Positions 1 to 8,139 of a DNA stretch of 64,000 nucleotides are shown here, piece by piece (position 1 is the first letter of the stretch; the number at the start of each line of letters is the position of its first letter). The translations under genes were made by a program, and so were the position numbers. The stretch is from Rhodoferax saidenbachensis (GTDB lineage Bacteria > Pseudomonadota > Gammaproteobacteria > Burkholderiales > Burkholderiaceae_C): positions 3,348,001 through 3,412,000 of the forward strand of contig NZ_CP019239.1 in the NCBI RefSeq assembly GCF_001955715.1. The letters run 5' to 3'. The notes beneath the pieces are model-generated. The model searched no databases. It saw only the letters and a list, made by a program, of their open reading frames with translations, and was not told the DNA's origin.

Positions 1-533
1 ACGCAGTCATCAGTTGTACCGCCAGCACCCTGCCCATCATCGGTCTGGGTGCCGTGGAGCGCGCGCTGAAGAAACGCAAACACCGCCCGATGTTCATGGT
101 CGACCTGGCCGTGCCGCGCGACATTGAGCCCGAAGTCAAGAAGCTGGGCGACGTCTACCTCTACACCGTGGATGACTTAGCCAATGTGGTGCAAACCGCC
201 CAGGCAAGCCGCCAGGCCGCCGTGGCACAGGCCGAGGCCATCGTGGACGCCGGTGTGCAAAGCTTCATGCACTGGGTGGACCAGCGCAGCGCCGTACCGC
301 TGATCCAGCAGCTCAACGCCCAGGCCGACGAATGGCGTGCCATCGAACTGGCCCGCGCGCGCAAGCTGCTGGCCAAGGGCGAAGACGTGGACGCCGTGCT
401 CGAAGCCCTGTCCAAGGGCCTCACCCAAAAAATGCTGCACGGCGCAATGGCCGAGCTGCATGCCGGCGATGCTGCCGCACGCGAGCGCGCCAGCAGCGCC
501 ATCTCGCACTTCTTCCTGCGCAACAGCCGTTAG
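1..533 (+). CDS. hemA: Glutamyl-tRNA reductase, C-terminal part (5' end outside window)
   Basis: This is the last 176 codons of glutamyl-tRNA reductase, which reduces charged Glu-tRNA to glutamate-1-semialdehyde at the start of C5-pathway haem synthesis. The frame is open from base 3 and begins [19 protein letters not shown], the NADPH-binding segment, then [17 protein letters not shown], which is highly conserved in the family. After this comes the helical C-terminal dimerisation domain, ending SHFFLRNSR. The start codon and catalytic cysteine domain lie upstream of the window. prfA and prmC follow on the same strand, a common betaproteobacterial order. Confidence 0.96.
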   Translation, partial: AVISCTASTLPIIGLGAVERALKKRKHRPMFMVDLAVPRDIEPEVKKLGDVYLYTVDDLANVVQTAQASRQAAVAQAEAIVDAGVQSFMHWVDQRSAVPLIQQLNAQADEWRAIELARARKLLAKGEDVDAVLEALSKGLTQKMLHGAMAELHAGDAAARERASSAISHFFLRNSR

Positions 534-560
534 CGACGCTGCCCTGTGCAGCGCTGCCCC

Positions 561-632
561 TTCGACATGCTCGGGGCAAACGGCTCTTACGCCGCCCTCC
601 TGCTTTCCCCGTTCGGACTGAGCCTGTCGAAG
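561..632. repeat. REP-like inverted repeat between hemA and prfA
   Basis: Two copies of a short repeat face each other. Bases 561-583 begin TTCGACATGCTCGGGG and bases 609-632 are the inverted form, CGTTCGGACTGAGCCTGTCG. The halves pair imperfectly around a 25-base centre, so a transcript could fold here just ahead of the prfA start. The same repeat unit occurs once more inside prmC at 2150-2173. It resembles the REP-type palindromes that are widely dispersed in proteobacterial genomes. Confidence 0.75.
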
Positions 633-653
633 TCCTCACCAAATAACTCGACC

Positions 654-1751
654 ATGAAACCCTTTCTCCGCCAACAACTCGCCCGTTACACCGACCGCCA
701 GGGTGAACTCGAATTCCTGCTGTCCCGCGAAGACATCATGAAAGACATGGAGCAGTTCCTCAAACTCTCCCGCGAGCACACCGATGTGTCTGCCGTCGCA
801 TCGCGCTGGGCGCGCTACCAGCAGCGCGAGGCTGATCTGGCCAGCGCAGAGGAGATGAAGAGCGACCCCGATATGGCGGAAATGGCCGAGGAAGAAATCA
901 CCAGCGCCACCGCGGAGCTTGCGCAACTGGAAGCCGAGTTGCAGCGTATGCTGCTGCCCAAAGACCCGGACGATGCGCGCCCGGCGTTTGTGGAAATCCG
1001 CGCCGGCACGGGCGGCGACGAGTCGGCGCTGTTTGCGGGTGACTTGCTGCGCATGTACACCCGCTATGCCGACCGCTGCGGCTGGAAGACCGAGATCGTC
1101 AGCGAATCGCAAAGCGAGCTGGGCGGCTACAAGGAAGTCGTGGTTCGCATGGAAGGCCACCACAACGGCACCGGCGCTTACGGCGCGCTGAAGTTTGAAT
1201 CCGGTGGCCACCGCGTGCAGCGCGTGCCCGCGACCGAAACGCAAGGCCGCATCCACACCAGTGCCTGCACCATCGCCGTGCTGGCCGAGCAGGACGAAGC
1301 TGAGGCGATCAAGATCAACCCATCCGATCTGCGCATCGACACCTACCGCGCCAGCGGCGCTGGCGGCCAGCACATCAACAAGACCGACTCGGCGGTGCGC
1401 ATCACGCACATCCCGACCGGCATCGTGGCTGAATGCCAGGACGGCCGCAGCCAGCACAGCAACAAGGCGCAAGCGCTGAAGGTGTTGACCGCCCGCATCC
1501 ACGAAAAAGACCGCAGCGAGCGCGCTGCCAAAGACGCCGCCGAGCGCAAGAGCCTGGTCGGTAGCGGGGACCGCAGCGACCGCATCCGCACCTACAACTT
1601 CCCGCAAGGCCGACTGACCGACCATCGCATCAACCTGACGCTGTACAAGCTGCTGCAGATCATGGAAGGCGACCTGCAGGACGTGGTGGACGCGCTGCAA
1701 GCCTATGAGGCGGCAGAGCAACTGGCGGCGCTGGAACTCAGCAACGTTTAA
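654..1751 (+). CDS. prfA: Peptide chain release factor 1
   Basis: A 365-residue class I release factor that reads UAA and UAG and triggers peptidyl-tRNA hydrolysis on the ribosome. The catalytic GGQ motif is at about residues 237-239 ([12 protein letters not shown]). The stop-codon-reading tripeptide PAT is at about 192-194 in [14 protein letters not shown]. The frame is open further upstream to 546, but that part is encoded by the REP-like repeat and looks non-coding. The ATG at 654 gives [12 protein letters not shown] and a length close to the family norm of about 360. prmC, whose product methylates this GGQ glutamine, follows directly. Confidence 0.97.
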   Translation: MKPFLRQQLARYTDRQGELEFLLSREDIMKDMEQFLKLSREHTDVSAVASRWARYQQREADLASAEEMKSDPDMAEMAEEEITSATAELAQLEAELQRMLLPKDPDDARPAFVEIRAGTGGDESALFAGDLLRMYTRYADRCGWKTEIVSESQSELGGYKEVVVRMEGHHNGTGAYGALKFESGGHRVQRVPATETQGRIHTSACTIAVLAEQDEAEAIKINPSDLRIDTYRASGAGGQHINKTDSAVRITHIPTGIVAECQDGRSQHSNKAQALKVLTARIHEKDRSERAAKDAAERKSLVGSGDRSDRIRTYNFPQGRLTDHRINLTLYKLLQIMEGDLQDVVDALQAYEAAEQLAALELSNV

Positions 1752-1756
1752 GTGCC

Positions 1757-1813
1757 TTTTTGGCCTCCAGCCCTTACAGCAATTGCGCAAGCAGCTATAC
1801 ATTCAATAGCAAA
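1757..1813 (-). repeat. Repeat A, copy 1 (prfA-prmC spacer)
   Basis: On the minus strand this reads TTGCTAT, spacer, ATAGCTGCTTGCGCA, spacer, GGGCTGGAGGCC. It fills essentially the whole spacer between the prfA stop and the prmC start, so its TTGCTAT end forms the bases just upstream of the prmC ATG at 1814. It is one of 12 copies of this family in the window. Confidence 0.85.
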
Positions 1814-2671
1814 ATGGACATCACCCAGATGTTGCACCACCTCCAGTCCCTGGGTCTGGAGCGCCTGGACGCGCAACTGCTGACCCTGCACGCCCTGGGC
1901 CGCGCTGAACACGACCGCGCCTGGCTGCTCGCGCACGACACCGATGTGTTGCCCGAAGCTGTGATGAAAGCCTTGGAGGCCCTGGCCTTACGCCGCCTGC
2001 GTGGTGAGCCTGTGGCCTACCTCACCGGCCACAAGGAGTTCTACGGCCTGAACCTTGCCGTGGATGCGCGTGTGCTGGTGCCAAGGCCTGATACCGAAAC
2101 GCTGGTGGAGTGGGCGCTGGAGGCATTGGCTCCATCGACCGCGATCTCCGTTCGGGCTGAGCCTGTCGAAGCCCAGCCCCTGTCGGTGATAGATCTCGGC
2201 ACCGGCAGCGGCGCCATCGCACTGGCGCTCAAACACACACGACCTGCATTGCGGGTCCACGCGGTCGACTACAGCACCGACGCACTCGCGGTGGCGCAAG
2301 CCAATGCGCAACGTCTACAGTTGGACGTGCAGTTCAGCCAGGGCTCTTGGCTAACCGGCGTTGGGGGGTGCTTCCACGCCATCGTCTCCAACCCGCCCTA
2401 TATCGCGGCGCAAGACCCGCATCTGGAGGCACTGATCCACGAGCCAGCCCAGGCGCTGGCCAGCGGGAGCGATGGGCTGGACGACATCCGAACCATCATT
2501 GCGCAGGCGCCTGCGCATCTCTTGCCTGGTGGCTGGCTGTTGCTGGAGCATGGGTATGACCAAGCGGAGGCTGTGCGTTCACTGCTGGCGGCAGCGGGGT
2601 TTGCGGATGTGCAGTCGCGGCGGGATTTGGCGGGGATTGAAAGGTGTAGTGGGGGGCGATTGGTCACTTAG
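1814..2671 (+). CDS. prmC: Release factor glutamine methyltransferase PrmC (HemK)
   Basis: An S-adenosylmethionine-dependent enzyme of 285 residues that N5-methylates the GGQ glutamine of release factors. It has an N-terminal helical domain, then the Rossmann methyltransferase fold with motif I VIDLGTGSGAIALAL and the catalytic NPPY at about residues 193-196. I chose the ATG at 1814 because an upstream start would translate repeat A. Residues about 113-120 read VRAEPVEA and are encoded by a copy of the REP-like repeat seen before prfA. It enters in frame just before motif I, in the linker between the domains, and the rest of the enzyme looks intact. Confidence 0.96.
   Translation: MDITQMLHHLQSLGLERLDAQLLTLHALGRAEHDRAWLLAHDTDVLPEAVMKALEALALRRLRGEPVAYLTGHKEFYGLNLAVDARVLVPRPDTETLVEWALEALAPSTAISVRAEPVEAQPLSVIDLGTGSGAIALALKHTRPALRVHAVDYSTDALAVAQANAQRLQLDVQFSQGSWLTGVGGCFHAIVSNPPYIAAQDPHLEALIHEPAQALASGSDGLDDIRTIIAQAPAHLLPGGWLLLEHGYDQAEAVRSLLAAAGFADVQSRRDLAGIERCSGGRLVT
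2150..2173 (+). repeat. REP-like repeat inserted in frame in prmC
   Basis: The bases GTTCGGGCTGAGCCTGTCGA match the repeat unit upstream of prfA (609-632) with one or two differences. Here they lie inside the prmC reading frame and are translated as VRAEPVEA, at the boundary between the N-terminal helical domain and the methyltransferase fold. Length and frame are preserved on both sides. Confidence 0.85.
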
Positions 2672-2739
2672 GTTTTACGTCCTGCGGTTTTGCGAAACGC
2701 AAGCGTCAATCGGTTGCGTTTTGGTTGGATTTTTTCTTC

Positions 2740-2790
2740 TGTGACAAGCCGGGTTTCGGCCCGGCGGCCGCCTCACTTTTCTTGCTTCGC
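2740..2790 (+). repeat. Repeat D, left part, split by the insertion sequence
   Basis: This part holds a hairpin GCCGGG/CCCGGC (2748-2765) followed by CTCACTTTTCTTGCTTCGC. With the insertion sequence and one target duplication removed, it joins bases 4074 onward to rebuild a palindromic repeat of the form CTTTTCTTGCTTCGCCAAG followed by AAAAGTAAGCAAAAGAAGGC. A second, inverted copy lies at 4492-4570. The hairpin may also act as a weak terminator for prmC; no convincing T-run follows it. Confidence 0.7.
2785..2790. repeat. Target-site duplication, left (CTTCGC)
   Basis: CTTCGC directly before the left terminal repeat is repeated at 4074-4079 directly after the right one. This 6-bp duplication falls in the size range known for IS481-family insertions. 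Confidence 0.85.
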
Positions 2791-2838
2791 TGTATGGACC
2801 GGAGACATAGGTAACAGGTGTGCCAGGACATGGGTAAC
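2791..2838 (+). repeat. IS terminal inverted repeat, left
   Basis: 48 bases starting TGTATGGACCGG that are the exact reverse complement of 4026-4073. TGT at the tip is typical of IS481-family ends. Confidence 0.92.
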
Positions 2839-2845
2839 ACCTTGC

Positions 2846-3991
2846 TCAACCACCTGCGCGCAGGGCATGCAGGTCAATTTGCATGAAAAGCTGATGACAG
2901 AAGTACACATCATGCACCCCATCTCGCCCCAGATGGGGGCGAATACCGATAGGCAGCCGATGCAGTGCTGTTGAGGTTCTCAGCGTGTGGCCTCGGAAGC
3001 GAATGAAACCATTCCAGCCCACCGTCACCACGATATCGGTGCTCGGATATTCAATCTCCTTGAGGTGCTCTGGATAGCCCAAGATGCTGGCCCGGTAATG
3101 TTGGGCAGGCACTGTCATCTGCAACGCCTCGTGCGGGCGCTCGCAGTTGTAGGTCTGGCGCCAAGCGTCGAACGCGCACTGCACTGACGCGTGATCCCTG
3201 AAGTGCTGTCCCGCGATCACTTCCACGCCCAAGGAGCGATGGAATCGCTCCAGCTTCCCATTGGTCTGTGGATGATACGGCGCGCTGAAGCTCACGCGCA
3301 CGCCCAGCCGGATCAACCAGATCGCCAGCTCACTCAGGCTACGCCCGCCCGCGCTGGGGCTACCCCAGGGCGCACCGTTGTCGGCATTGATGCGTAGCGG
3401 CAGCCCATAGAGACGAAACACCTCAATGAGCCTGGCCTGTACGCTGGCGGCGTCGGTGCGCGATAGTGCGCCGAGCAGCAAATTGAAGCGTGAGTGATCG
3501 TCCAACAGCGTGAGCCCATGGCAGCGCCCGGCTATGGTGGCGAAGTGACCCTTGAAGTCGATTTGCCACAGACTGTTAGGTGCATCGTGCTCGAAGCGTT
3601 GCCAAGGCTGTGCAGCACGGCTGGCTTGGGGCGTGATGAGACCGTGGCGATGCAGGATATGAGTGACCGTGCTGGGCGCGAGTTGGGCTTGACCAAGGTC
3701 GGCCAGGCGCCGGGCAATCTTGCGCCCGCCCCAGGCCGGGTGCTCGCCACGCAGGGCCAGCACAGCTTGTTCGGTGGTTTCGGGGCTGCGTGCGGGTGAG
3801 GTATGCGGACGCCGGCTACGGTCAGTCAGCACCGCCTGCAATCCATCGCTTGCTCGGGCCAGCCACTTGTAGCCCGTCTTGGGGCTGATGCCGAAGCGCC
3901 GGCACAGCTCTCGCTTGTTTGCGCCCTCCTGGCTGGCCAGGAGGACAAATTCTTGACGCAGGGACACGGTGCTCTTCTCCATCCAAACCAT
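2846..3991 (-). CDS. IS481-family DDE transposase
   Basis: A 381-residue integrase-core transposase. An N-terminal helix-turn-helix lies at about residues 25-46 (ELCRRFGISPKTGYKWL), then an HTH_29/HTH_32-like segment. The rve catalytic core has acidic residues D145 (WQIDFKGHF), D204 (NADNGAPWG) and E248 (TNGKLERFHRSL). The start was placed at MVWMEKSTVSL because the open frame upstream of 3991 runs through the terminal repeat; the ATG at 3982 is an alternative. The gene stops 55 bases from the left end of the element. All catalytic motifs look intact. Confidence 0.93.
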   Translation of the reverse strand: MVWMEKSTVSLRQEFVLLASQEGANKRELCRRFGISPKTGYKWLARASDGLQAVLTDRSRRPHTSPARSPETTEQAVLALRGEHPAWGGRKIARRLADLGQAQLAPSTVTHILHRHGLITPQASRAAQPWQRFEHDAPNSLWQIDFKGHFATIAGRCHGLTLLDDHSRFNLLLGALSRTDAASVQARLIEVFRLYGLPLRINADNGAPWGSPSAGGRSLSELAIWLIRLGVRVSFSAPYHPQTNGKLERFHRSLGVEVIAGQHFRDHASVQCAFDAWRQTYNCERPHEALQMTVPAQHYRASILGYPEHLKEIEYPSTDIVVTVGWNGFIRFRGHTLRTSTALHRLPIGIRPHLGRDGVHDVYFCHQLFMQIDLHALRAGG

Positions 3992-4025
3992 GGGACTCCT
4001 CCAAGGGTTTACAACCCTCGCAAGC

Positions 4026-4073
4026 GTTACCCATGTCCTGGCACACCTGTTACCTATGTCTCCGGTCCATACA
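4026..4073 (-). repeat. IS terminal inverted repeat, right
   Basis: The exact reverse complement of 2791-2838. Bases 4074-4079 after it are the second copy of the CTTCGC target duplication. This end lies upstream of the transposase gene, so its promoter is expected between here and 3991. Confidence 0.92.
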
Positions 4074-4110
4074 CTTCGCCAAGAAAAGTAAGCAAAAGAA
4101 GGCGAGCCGG
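4074..4110 (+). repeat. Repeat D, right part, and target-site duplication
   Basis: CTTCGC (4074-4079) is the second target duplication. CCAAGAAAAGTAAGCAAAAG then completes the repeat D stem begun at 2771-2790. Confidence 0.75.
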
Positions 4111-4491
4111 ATGCGTCGGCCCTGCGGGCACGCTGCGTTGCTCGGTTTGGGCGGGGTGCGCGCAAACTCGCTACGCTCAAACATGCACGCCCCTGATCCG
4201 CCCAAACCTGCGCTACTCGCCTCCTCATTACGGCGCTAACGCCAATCCAACAGCCGGATAGCAAATACCGAACTTCGTCCGCGCCTAGCGCGGACGGGTA
4301 TTCATCTCACTAGGCCGAGCGTAGCGACGGCCCGTAAGTCGCCCTCATCCCTTCTGGCTGCGCCGAGGAGCGCAGCAGGCGGTGGATCAAGGGGCGTGCA
4401 TGTTTGAGCGCAGCGAGTTTGCGCGCACCCCACCGCATTCGAGCACCACAGGTTGCCCCGGAGCGCAGCGTAGGGGTCGCAGACAGCAGTG
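4111..4491. repeat. Gene-free repeat region with facing inverted arms
   Basis: I see no gene in this stretch; its open frames come from repeats. Bases 4151-4203 (GTGCGCGCAAACTCGCTACG, then CTCAAACATGCACGCC) are repeated in inverted orientation at 4381-4436 with few differences. Both arms sit at a similar distance inside a copy of repeat D. Between them, 4277-4295 forms a perfect 8-bp stem, GTCCGCGC/GCGCGGAC, with a 3-base loop. The whole reads as two head-to-head copies of a composite repeat, one later hit by the insertion sequence. Confidence 0.7.
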
Positions 4492-4570
4492 TCGCCTTTT
4501 CTTTGCTTACTTTCTTTTGGCGAAGCAAAAGAAAGTGAGTGCGCTGTCGGGCGCACAACCCGACACGCTA
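4492..4570 (-). repeat. Repeat D, intact inverted copy
   Basis: On the minus strand this reads CGGGTTGTGCGCCCG, then CTCACTTTCTTTTGCTTCGC, then CAAAAGAAAGTAAGC. It is the uninterrupted counterpart of the copy split by the insertion sequence. The central part is self-complementary around GCTTCGCC and could form a long A/T-rich stem. Confidence 0.75.
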
Positions 4571-4607
4571 AAACCACCAGAAACCTCACCAAACATCAAA
4601 GACATTC

Positions 4608-4658
4608 AGGCCCATAACCCGCATAGCAACTGCGCAAACAGCTATCAATACCATAGCG
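4608..4658 (-). repeat. Repeat A, copy 2
   Basis: The minus strand reads CGCTATGG, spacer, ATAGCTGTTTGCGCA, then GGGTTATGGGCC, a slightly diverged copy in the gap upstream of the substrate-binding protein gene. The remaining bases, 4659-4827, hold no gene and no promoter that I can support. Confidence 0.75.
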
Positions 4659-4827
4659 GATCTGCCACTCTTGAAGTACACACAATCAACAGATACACCA
4701 CCTCACCACATTGGTGCACCAGCGCCAACGAGGTGCAGAACAACGCTCCGGGCAATTCGTTGTTTACAGTGACCACCAGTTGTCGCTAGACTGCAGCGAC
4801 CATCCGCCCCTTACATTGCGATAGGTC

Positions 4828-5658
4828 ATGCGAATAAAAAAATCCGTTGGACGTGCCTTGCACATGGGCACCACTTGCTTGTGGGCATCCGCATGGCTCT
4901 TCGCCCTGGTCGGTCAGGCTGCGGCACAAGCCCCCGTATGCAAATCCCTGGTGGCCACAGGCAACCCCGAGTATTCGCCCTACCTGTGGCGTGATCCCGT
5001 GGACGAGACCCGGCTCATCGGTGCCAACGCGGACCTGATGCAATTGCTCTCGCGGGAAATCGGTATCCCCATCGAGGTGAAGTACCTGGGCTCCTGGGCT
5101 CGCGTGCAGGAGCAGGCCAAAAGTGGCAAGGTGGATCTGATTGCCGGTGCATTCTTCACGCTGCCGCGGTTGGAATACATGGACTACTTTTACCCCGCCT
5201 TTCGGGCCACACGCACGGTGATCTGGACGTTGGACAAGAACACTTTCGCCTACCGGACCTGGGCGGATCTCAAGGGCCGCAAGGGGCTAACGGTGATCAA
5301 CAACAGCTTTGGTGAAGCGTTTGACCGCTACGCCAAAGCGTCCCTGCAGATTGACGAAGTGCCCCAGCTGGAGCAGGCCTTTCGCATGTTGTCGGTGGGT
5401 CGCGCGCAGTACATCGTCTACGAAGAAGACCCTGGACTGGCCCTGGCCGCGAAGCTCAACTACGCCGGCATGCAGACTTCTACAGTAGCCGTCAGCAACG
5501 AGGGGCTGCACCTCACGCTCGCCCACCAGTCACCCTGCAATACCGGTGAGATGCGCGGGCGCATTGCCAAGGCTCTACACAAGCTCACCCGCGACAACGT
5601 GATGAAGAAGCTGGTGGAAGCCAACATCCAGATCTGGCGCAAACAGGCGGGGCAATAG
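4828..5658 (+). CDS. Periplasmic substrate-binding protein, family 3 (amino-acid type), orphan
   Basis: 276 residues with a clear Sec signal peptide (basic MRIKKSVGR, hydrophobic LWASAWLFALVGQ, cleavage near AAAQA). The mature part has the SBP_bac_3 pattern: GNPEYSPYLWRD at the entry, GANADLMQLLSREIGIPIEV, and a GKVDLIAGAFFT segment typical of polar amino-acid binders. No permease or ATPase gene is adjacent, so it either works with transporter parts encoded elsewhere or is a stand-alone sensor-type protein. The ligand cannot be read from sequence. It converges on leuA with an 11-base gap. Confidence 0.85.
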   Translation: MRIKKSVGRALHMGTTCLWASAWLFALVGQAAAQAPVCKSLVATGNPEYSPYLWRDPVDETRLIGANADLMQLLSREIGIPIEVKYLGSWARVQEQAKSGKVDLIAGAFFTLPRLEYMDYFYPAFRATRTVIWTLDKNTFAYRTWADLKGRKGLTVINNSFGEAFDRYAKASLQIDEVPQLEQAFRMLSVGRAQYIVYEEDPGLALAAKLNYAGMQTSTVAVSNEGLHLTLAHQSPCNTGEMRGRIAKALHKLTRDNVMKKLVEANIQIWRKQAGQ

Positions 5659-5669
5659 CCGCTGGCCGC

Positions 5670-7388
5670 TCAGGCAGCCACTTCTTCGCGTTCCTGTTGG
5701 GGCACCAGCCCCAGGCGGTTCACGCCGCTGATCAATGCCTTGACCGACGCCGTGACGATGTTGGTGTCCATGCCCACGCCAAAACGCTCCGCGCCGCCTT
5801 GCGCAGATACCAGTTCCATAAATGCACAGGCCTGGGCTTCACCGCCTTCGGTGCTGGCCTTGGTGGAGCGTTCCTCATAGCTGCGCACCTGCACCTTGAT
5901 GCCGATGGTCTGCAAAGCATGCACGGTCGCGTCGATGGGCCCGTTGCCTTCGCCACTCAGCAGCATGGGCTGGCCATTCACCTTCACACCAATGCGGATG
6001 CCCTGCACATGCTGTTTGCCTTGCACGCCCGCGTGGTCGAACAGGTGGTGCTCCACATAACGCACGTTGGCGGCCGGTGCGCTGAGGTAGGTGGTGTCAA
6101 ACAGATCCCAGATGTTCTGCGCTGTCATCTCGCCACCATGGGTGTCGGTGTGGGCCTGCACTTCACCCGAAAACTCGACCTGCAAGCGCCGCGGCATGAC
6201 CACACCAAACTCGGCTTCCATCAGGTAGGCCACGCCGCCCTTGCCGCTCTGGCTGTTGACGCGGATCACCGAGTCGTAGCTGCGACCCACGTCAGCGGGA
6301 TCGATGGGCATGTAGGGCACGTTCCACAAACCATCGGGCTTCTGCGCTGCAAAGCCTTTTTTGATGGCGTCCTGGTGCGAGCCGCTGAAGGCGGTGAACA
6401 CGAGGTCGCCCACATAGGGGTGGCGCGGGTGGATAGGCAACTGGTTGCAGTGTTCCACGGTGCGGGCCACAGCGTTGATGTCAGAAAAATCCAGCCCCGG
6501 GGACACACCTTGGGTGTACAGGTTGAGCGCCAAGGTAACGATGTCCACATTGCCAGTGCGCTCACCATTGCCAAACAGGCAGCCTTCCACACGGTCAGCG
6601 CCAGCCATCAGGGCCAGTTCGGCAGCAGCCACGCCAGTGCCACGGTCGTTGTGCGGGTGCAAGCTCAGCACGACGCTGTCGCGGCGCGCCAGGTGGGTGT
6701 GCATCCACTCGATCTGGTCGGCATAGATATTGGGCGTCGACACTTCCACCGTGGCAGGCAGGTTGAGGATGACCTTGTTGTCGGGTGTGGCGCCCCACTC
6801 GGCAGTGACTGCATCGCACACCTCACGGGCAAATTCCAGCTCGGTGCTGGTGAACACTTCGGGGCTGTACTGCAGCACCCATTCGGTCTCGGGCTGCTGG
6901 GCGGTAAGCCGCTTGATGGTGCGCACGGCGGACACTGCGAGTTCTTTCACCTCGTCCTTGTTCATACCAAACACCACTTCGCGGAACACCGGTGCGGTGG
7001 CGTTGTAGACATGGACAATGGCACGGCGCGCACCCTTCAACGATTCAATCGTGCGCTCAATCAACGGATCGCGTGATTGCGTGAGCACTTCGATGGTCAC
7101 ATCGTCGGGCACATGGCCGCCTTCGATCAGGGTGCGGACAAAGTCAAAGTCAGTCTGCGAGGCGCTAGGGAAGCCGACCTCAATCTCCTTGAAACCGATC
7201 TGGCACAGCGTGCGGAACATGCGCATCTTGCGCTCGCCGTTCATGGGCTCGAACAAAGACTGGTTGCCGTCGCGCAGGTCCGTGCTCATCCAGATGGGCG
7301 GCGCAGTGATGGTGCGCGTGGGCCACTGGCGATTCGGCAAGTCAATGGCGGGGAAAGCGCGGTATTTGGTGGCGGGGTTGGACAACAT
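5670..7388 (-). CDS. leuA: 2-isopropylmalate synthase, long (yeast-like) form
   Basis: 572 residues. It condenses acetyl-CoA with 2-oxoisovalerate, the first committed step of leucine synthesis. The TIM-barrel begins [15 protein letters not shown], with HMGL-type metal-site residues in [18 protein letters not shown] and [17 protein letters not shown]. The C-terminal LeuA regulatory domain, which binds leucine for feedback inhibition, follows from about residue 440. The start [12 protein letters not shown] was chosen because GGAG lies about 10 bases upstream (CCGGAGCCTGCCATG). The other leu genes are absent here and no leader peptide with leucine codons is seen. Confidence 0.95.
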   Translation of the reverse strand: MLSNPATKYRAFPAIDLPNRQWPTRTITAPPIWMSTDLRDGNQSLFEPMNGERKMRMFRTLCQIGFKEIEVGFPSASQTDFDFVRTLIEGGHVPDDVTIEVLTQSRDPLIERTIESLKGARRAIVHVYNATAPVFREVVFGMNKDEVKELAVSAVRTIKRLTAQQPETEWVLQYSPEVFTSTELEFAREVCDAVTAEWGATPDNKVILNLPATVEVSTPNIYADQIEWMHTHLARRDSVVLSLHPHNDRGTGVAAAELALMAGADRVEGCLFGNGERTGNVDIVTLALNLYTQGVSPGLDFSDINAVARTVEHCNQLPIHPRHPYVGDLVFTAFSGSHQDAIKKGFAAQKPDGLWNVPYMPIDPADVGRSYDSVIRVNSQSGKGGVAYLMEAEFGVVMPRRLQVEFSGEVQAHTDTHGGEMTAQNIWDLFDTTYLSAPAANVRYVEHHLFDHAGVQGKQHVQGIRIGVKVNGQPMLLSGEGNGPIDATVHALQTIGIKVQVRSYEERSTKASTEGGEAQACAFMELVSAQGGAERFGVGMDTNIVTASVKALISGVNRLGLVPQQEREEVAA

Positions 7389-7490
7389 GGCAGGCTCCGG
7401 GGAAAAATACATTTCTAAGCCTGTAATCCTAGGCCCGATACCGTAGCAGCCGATTGCGAAGTTGCGCCTTAATTCGTTTTACGAAAAATA

Positions 7491-7522
7491 AAATGGCTGA
7501 AATTTCACAATTTCAGCCATTT
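7491..7522 (-). terminator. Rho-independent terminator after the FKBP-type isomerase gene
   Basis: A perfect 13-bp stem, AAATGGCTGAAAT/ATTTCAGCCATTT, with a 6-base loop. On the minus strand it is followed by a T-rich stretch (TTTATTTTT). It lies 29 bases past the isomerase stop and before leuA, so leuA is likely transcribed separately. Confidence 0.9.
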
Positions 7523-7550
7523 TTAACCTATCAATTGGAAATCAAGGCAA

Positions 7551-8027
7551 TCAATGGTGATGCCCATGCGCTCCATGCACATGGCCGTGGGCCACTTCTT
7601 CGTCACTCGCAGCACGCACTTCCAGCACCTTGACCGCAAAGCGCAGGGTCTTGCCTGCGTGGGGGTGGTTGCCGTCCAGATGCACTATAGGACCCTTAAT
7701 CTTGGTCACGGTGAACACATGCATGCTGCCGTCTTCGCCACGGCCTTCCAGTTGGCCGCCGACCTTCACGCCGGGCGGGAACTGGGTTTTGGGGATGGTT
7801 TGCAGCAACGCCTCGTTGTATTCGCCAAAGGCGTCGGCGGGGGCCAGCTCCACCGTGGTGGCAAAGCCCACGGCCTGGCCTTCCAGCGCTTCCTCGATCT
7901 TGGGGAAGGTGTTGCCGTAACCGCCGTGCAGGTAGGAAATGGGCTCTTCGCTCTGGTCCAGCAGCTTGCCGGAGGTGTCGGAGACCTTGAATTGCAGGGT
8001 GACTGCGGAGTTTTTGGTGATGTTCAT
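7551..8027 (-). CDS. slyD: FKBP-type peptidyl-prolyl isomerase, SlyD-like
   Basis: 158 residues in the SlyD subfamily, cytoplasmic prolyl isomerases and chaperones. MNITKNSAVTLQFKV opens the FKBP half. The insert-in-flap chaperone domain covers roughly residues 65-125 (LAPADAFGEYNEALLQTIPK), followed by NHPHAGKTLRFAVKVLEV. The C-terminus HGHVHGAHGHHH is a short histidine-rich tail, which in SlyD binds nickel and other metals. An in-frame ATG three codons upstream (8036) is an alternative start. It diverges from grxD across a 112-base spacer. Confidence 0.9.
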   Translation of the reverse strand: MNITKNSAVTLQFKVSDTSGKLLDQSEEPISYLHGGYGNTFPKIEEALEGQAVGFATTVELAPADAFGEYNEALLQTIPKTQFPPGVKVGGQLEGRGEDGSMHVFTVTKIKGPIVHLDGNHPHAGKTLRFAVKVLEVRAASDEEVAHGHVHGAHGHHH

Positions 8028-8139
8028 GGCCTCCATTATCCAAAAAAGCCCTCCCCGCCGCGCGCCTAGTGTGGGCGCCCCAGCAGAGCACACGGGGAAG
8101 GTGAAATAATCGGGGCATCTATTCTCAGGAAACTCCACC

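Larger units (their letters stand above)
2791..4073 (-). mobile_element. Complete IS481-family insertion sequence, 1283 bp
   Basis: The element is bounded by 48-bp perfect terminal inverted repeats, at 2791-2838 and 4026-4073, beginning TGTATGGACCGGAGACA. Flanking CTTCGC duplications mark a clean insertion. It carries one transposase gene on the minus strand with no visible frameshift. Identical arms and an uninterrupted frame suggest a recent insertion that may still be active. The element landed in the stem of a palindromic repeat (repeat D) downstream of prmC, so no gene is broken by it. Confidence 0.93.

Noticed and set aside
636..1802. 388-residue open frame on the minus strand across prfA
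   Set aside because: It is a shadow of prfA in high-G+C DNA; prfA has all catalytic motifs and the antisense frame has none.
3803..4261. Open frames of 100-150 codons on plus across the IS right end
   Set aside because: These run antisense to the transposase start and through the terminal repeat and repeat D.
2846..4264. A 472-residue form of the transposase
   Set aside because: The extra N-terminal residues are encoded by the terminal repeat and the repeat D region outside the element.
4382..4789. Open frame of 135 codons in the repeat region
   Set aside because: It runs through repeat D and the inverted arms; its peptide is repeat-derived and has no domain or ribosome-binding site.
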